DNA of 9,953 nucleotides, taken from contig CALREC010000010.1 in assembly GCA_943355085.1 (NCBI GenBank), forward strand, positions 1 to 9,953, given 5' to 3'. Source of the stretch: Candidatus Altimarinota bacterium (GTDB lineage Bacteria > Patescibacteriota > Gracilibacteria > BD1-5 > UBA2023). Position numbers and translations under genes: made by a program. Below the pieces are notes generated by a model, which was not told where the DNA came from, searched no databases, and saw nothing but the letters and a program-made list of their open reading frames with translations. This document shows positions 8,170 through 9,953 of the stretch, in pieces (positions within the stretch are counted from its first letter, which is position 1; each line of letters starts with the position of its first letter).

Positions 8170-8412
8170 TTACTCTCTTTTGAGATCTACACTTCCGGTT
8201 TCTGAAAGTATTTTTCCATCCACTATGATGCGTATGTTTTTGTGAGACTTTTGTATATCAAGAGTATTTCCATGCTGATGCAGCGATACTTGAAGTGCGT
8301 TTTGTAATGTAGTCATTTCTTGAGACGATACTTCTTTTCAGAAAGTATATCCAATCAAAAAACTACAAATGATACAAAAGAGGGTGATAAAAAAAAGAGA
8401 GATTTTGTTCAT
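8170..8412 (-). CDS. Small membrane-anchored protein between folD and glyA
   Basis: An 80-aa protein that I do not recognise. Residues 5-24 (SLFFITLFCIICSFLIGYTF) form a single strongly hydrophobic N-terminal helix, either an uncleaved signal anchor or a signal peptide; there is no clear lipobox. The remaining ~55 residues are polar and probably outside the membrane, ending in a beta-prone segment (NIRIIVDGKILSETGSVDLK). One TGA codon encodes Gly just after the helix. It starts 16 nt after the folD stop and ends 64 nt before glyA, so it is probably carried on the folD transcript. Nothing in the sequence links it to folate metabolism. Confidence 0.7.
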
Positions 8413-8428
8413 AGAGCAAGATGGTGAT

Positions 8429-9268
8429 TTATTCAGATAGAGAAGATAGATATATGGTGGTAGCAATGTAGGTGTTTTCCATAAGCATAGCGACCGTCAT
8501 CGGTCCAACTCCTCCTGGCACAGGAGTTATGCTAGAGAAGGGTTCGAGTGCTTCAAAGTCAGCATCCCCATGTATTTTTCCATCGATCACCGTGAATCCT
8601 ACATCGATTATAGTCACCCCCGGACGAACCATGTTTTTTTTGAGTAGTCATGGACATCCTGCAGCAAGTATAACTATATCTGCGTGCTTGGTAAATACTT
8701 CGATATCCTGTGTGTCTTTGTGACATACGGTCACGGTTCCTCCTTCGTTCATAAGGAGCAGTGATAGAGGTTTTCCGACTATGTTACTCTTTCCGATTAC
8801 CACAATATGTTTCCCATAAATGGGAACGTGAGACTCTTGTAAAAGTTTTATCACTCATTTTGGAGTACAAGATATGAGATTGGCCGTACCAAGAAAGAGC
8901 TTCCCTATATTTTCACTCGTAAAACCATCAACGTCTTTTTTTGGATTTATTGCTTCGATAATCGCATGAGTATTGATGTGAGCAGGAAGTGGAAGTTGTA
9001 CTATAAGACCATGAATAGTAGAATCGTTATTAATTGAATGAATAAGATGAATAAGATCTTTTTCAGTTGTATTTATACTCAATTGACGAAGTTCGAAATC
9101 TATTCCAACTACCTTTGCAGATCGCTCCTTTTGTTTAATATACGAGAGACTTGTGGGATTTTCACCCATGAGAATAACGCAGAGTTTTGGTTTTATAGAA
9201 AGTTTTTCAATTTCTTTTTGAAGTTTTGACAAGATATTATTTGCAACATATTTTCCATCAATAATCAT
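8429..9268 (-). CDS. folD: Bifunctional methylene-THF dehydrogenase / methenyl-THF cyclohydrolase
   Basis: A cytoplasmic bifunctional enzyme that oxidises 5,10-methylene-THF with NAD(P)+ and hydrolyses the product to 10-formyl-THF. It is 279 aa, the usual size. The N-terminal catalytic domain has [15 protein letters not shown] (Tyr43 and catalytic Lys47 in the YxxxK arrangement), VQLPLP (90-95) and PKKDVDGF (109-116). The Rossmann domain has the dinucleotide-binding GKSNIVGKP (159-167), TVCHKDT and DIVILAAG. The C-terminus carries [11 protein letters not shown] (248-258). Two TGA codons encode Gly (PKG at 8852-8854 and CPG). It heads the minus-strand run folD, small gene, glyA, whose products share methylene-THF. 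A TATACT box lies about 32 nt upstream; the ATG has no SD. Confidence 0.97.
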
Positions 9269-9300
9269 ACGCTTTTTTTAATCAGATAAAACATCTACAT

Positions 9301-9306
9301 AGTATA
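9301..9306 (-). promoter_or_regulatory. Candidate folD -10 box
   Basis: Minus-strand TATACT lies 32 nt before the folD ATG, which would leave a leader of about 25 nt. No good -35 hexamer sits at the expected distance. It lies in a short imperfect inverted repeat (ATCTA...TAGAT). Confidence 0.35.
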
Positions 9307-9376
9307 GATTTTTTCGCAAATACCAAGTTTTGTTAGGTTAAAAAATAGAAATGTCCTGTTTCATACTAAATTCTTT

Positions 9377-9403
9377 TTGAAAAACCACAAAGCTCTCTAT
9401 ACT
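9377..9403 (+). promoter_or_regulatory. Candidate promoter driving the tandem-repeat transcript
   Basis: TTGAAA (9377-9382) and TATACT (9398-9403) resemble -35 and -10 boxes. The spacer is 15 nt, shorter than ideal, though sliding the -35 to TTTTGA gives 17. Transcription would begin near 9410, run through the tandem array and stop at the hairpin at 9549-9577. Confidence 0.4.
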
Positions 9404-9410
9404 AAACCCC

Positions 9411-9436
9411 AAGTAAAATCTCATAATAATTTACTT
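9411..9436 (+). repeat. Inverted repeat at the 5' end of the putative repeat RNA
   Basis: Arms AAGTAAA (9411-9417) and TTTACTT (9430-9436) are separated by 12 nt. If transcription starts near 9410, this hairpin would be the extreme 5' end of the RNA. It ends directly before an ATG (9437) that opens a 29-codon frame through the array. Confidence 0.45.
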
Positions 9437-9452
9437 ATGACACGAATTTTCC

Positions 9453-9521
9453 GCAAGTACGCAAGTACGCAAGTACGCAAGTACGCAAGTACGCAAGTAC
9501 GCAAGTACGCAAGTACGCAAG
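9453..9521 (+). repeat. Tandem array of 8-bp unit GCAAGTAC, about 8.6 perfect copies
   Basis: Eight identical, uninterrupted copies of GCAAGTAC run from 9453 to 9516, followed by a partial GCAAG. Each unit contains the self-complementary GTAC. In RNA, two neighbouring GUAC segments can pair around the intervening GCAA, giving a 4-bp stem closed C-G over a GCAA tetraloop, a GNRA loop of known high stability. Eight GUAC segments could give four such hairpins joined by GCAA linkers. The array is more GC-rich than its surroundings. A DNA role (protein-binding iterons) or slipped-strand variation of copy number is also possible. Confidence 0.95.
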
Positions 9522-9548
9522 GCTAGCGAACTCTTTTTTCACATTCCC

Positions 9549-9577
9549 AAAAATCCTCTTTTAATAGAGGATTTTTT
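9549..9577 (+). terminator. Intrinsic terminator downstream of the tandem array
   Basis: An 11-bp perfect stem (9549-9559 with 9566-9576) with a 6-nt loop TTTAAT ends in a run of six T (9572-9577). The left arm is A-rich, so it could also act on the minus strand. No protein gene ends just upstream on the plus strand, which implies a short non-coding transcript. Confidence 0.8.
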
Positions 9578-9607
9578 CGTGTCTGTATCTGGTCCATAAC
9601 TGCATTT

Positions 9608-9621
9608 TGAGACCGGTCTCA
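9608..9621. promoter_or_regulatory. Palindrome 1 (possible operator) upstream of the pilin promoter
   Basis: A perfect 14-bp palindrome with core GAGACCGGTCTC (9609-9620), preceded by TT. The same core recurs 67 bp downstream. It lies about 45 bp upstream of the TATAAT at 9659, near -56 relative to the predicted start of transcription. It looks like a dimeric regulator site. Confidence 0.6.
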
Positions 9622-9658
9622 GAGTCGATAAATCACACGGAGTAATCCTGATTGCTCG

Positions 9659-9664
9659 TATAAT
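9659..9664 (+). promoter_or_regulatory. Candidate pilin -10 box
   Basis: A perfect TATAAT stands between the two palindromes, predicting a start near 9671 and a leader of about 60 nt before the pilin ATG. No convincing -35 box lies 16-18 nt upstream, so an activator may be needed. Confidence 0.5.
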
Positions 9665-9675
9665 CCAAAGAAATT

Positions 9676-9687
9676 GAGACCGGTCTC
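9676..9687. promoter_or_regulatory. Palindrome 2 (possible operator) downstream of the pilin -10
   Basis: A second copy of the 12-bp palindrome GAGACCGGTCTC, again preceded by TT, centred 67 bp from the first and about 10 bp past the predicted transcription start. Binding here would be expected to block the promoter. Confidence 0.6.
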
Positions 9688-9732
9688 TGGGGTTACAACA
9701 TATATTTCTTATCTCACTTACTTCTCCCCCCC

Positions 9733-9953
9733 ATGAAACAGACAAAAACACGTACCACTACTACGAGTACAACTACCAGAGACTATAAATGATTTACCCT
9801 CATAGAACTCATAGTCGTCATAACCATACTCACCATACTCTGAACCATAGGCTTTATCTCCATGAATGGATACTTTGCCAGTGCCCGAGACTCAGCTCGT
9901 CTCACCGATCTCAATAACATGTATTCACAACTTAATCTCACCCAAGGAATGGA
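9733..9953 (+). CDS. Type IV pilin / pseudopilin-like protein, 3' end outside window
   Basis: The N-terminal 73 residues of a prepilin. A 20-residue leader rich in Thr, Arg and Lys ends in YKG, followed by FTLIELIVVITILTILGTIGF, the class III/type IVa signature: cleavage after Gly20, new N-terminal Phe, Glu at +5, then a long hydrophobic helix. The helix continues into an amphipathic segment (ARDSARLTDLNNMYSQL). The Gly at -1 is encoded by TGA (9790-9792) and a second TGA (9841-9843) lies within the helix. The ATG follows a C7 tract and has no SD. Such proteins are processed by the prepilin peptidase and assembled into pili or pseudopili, which fits the comEC gene upstream. The type (major pilin, minor pilin or pseudopilin) cannot be told from the N-terminus. 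Confidence 0.92.

Larger units (their letters stand above)
9410..9577 (+). ncRNA. Putative structured small RNA containing the tetraloop array
   Basis: A promoter-like element, a 5' hairpin, the tandem array and an intrinsic terminator lie in order on one strand and would define an RNA of about 168 nt. A 29-codon frame (9437-9526, ATG to TAG) runs through the array as an 8-residue repeat (RKYASTQV), but it has no SD and ends right after the repeats, so a noncoding RNA is more plausible than a peptide. I recognise no known RNA family. The boundaries are inferred only. Confidence 0.35.
9269..9732. other. Complex 464-bp intergenic region between folD and the pilin gene
   Basis: This divergent region holds no convincing protein gene. 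From left to right: a folD promoter candidate (minus), a plus-strand promoter candidate, a 7-bp inverted repeat, an 8-bp tandem array, a hairpin terminator, two identical palindromes around a TATAAT, and a C7 tract against the pilin start codon. Each is described separately. Confidence 0.7.

Noticed and set aside
9453..9521. CRISPR array
   Set aside because: The repeats are only 8 bp, directly adjacent and without spacers, and there are no cas genes nearby.
9437..9526. 29-codon ORF through the tandem array as a real peptide gene
   Set aside because: It lacks an SD, its amino-acid repeat is a trivial result of the DNA repeat, and it stops directly after the array; noted only as a possibility.
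9539..9751. 70-codon minus-strand ORF across the pilin upstream region
   Set aside because: It reads through the terminator stem and both palindromes, has no family resemblance and no start signal, and the region is better explained as regulatory DNA.

Overview
The window comes from a bacterium that reads TGA as glycine (genetic code 25), which points to the Gracilibacteria (BD1-5) / Absconditabacteria (SR1) part of the Candidate Phyla Radiation. I count 46 in-frame TGA codons across eleven genes. Many sit where the protein family has a conserved glycine, for example in the S41 protease DNGGG loop, the SHMT cofactor motifs and the pilin cleavage site. Read with the standard code, nearly every gene here looks shattered; with TGA as Gly all are intact. 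The DNA is AT-rich and most genes lack a recognisable Shine-Dalgarno sequence.

Layout. 1-1146 (+): 3' part of a CtpA-type S41 protease, ending at a strong hairpin terminator shared with the convergent gene. 1188-1906 (-): an oxidative-stress pair, a rubredoxin/superoxide reductase fusion followed by a thioredoxin-like [2Fe-2S] ferredoxin. 1907-2114: a structured divergent intergenic region with a strong SD, a tiny ORF and nested inverted repeats. 2115-3647 (+): RNase Y. 3696-6001 (+): an Lgt-like membrane protein lacking most expected catalytic residues, then ComEC, the DNA-uptake channel, only 2 nt downstream. 6012-9268 (-): folD, an 80-aa membrane-anchored protein, glyA and a 255-aa protein of unknown function. 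FolD and GlyA together give a folate one-carbon module (serine to glycine plus 5,10-methylene-THF, then to 10-formyl-THF).

9269-9732 is a 464-bp intergenic region and the least ordinary part of the window. It holds a promoter-like element, an array of about 8.6 copies of an 8-bp unit whose RNA would fold into serial GCAA-tetraloop hairpins, a hairpin terminator, and then two identical 12-bp palindromes bracketing a TATAAT box upstream of a type IV pilin-like gene (9733 to the window end, +). The pilin and ComEC together suggest natural transformation or surface pili.

The best candidates for something undescribed are the tetraloop-array transcript (about 9410-9577), the twin-palindrome control region of the pilin, the catalytically altered Lgt homologue, and the leader-like structure upstream of RNase Y. 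All assignments come from reading the sequence; no database search was run.
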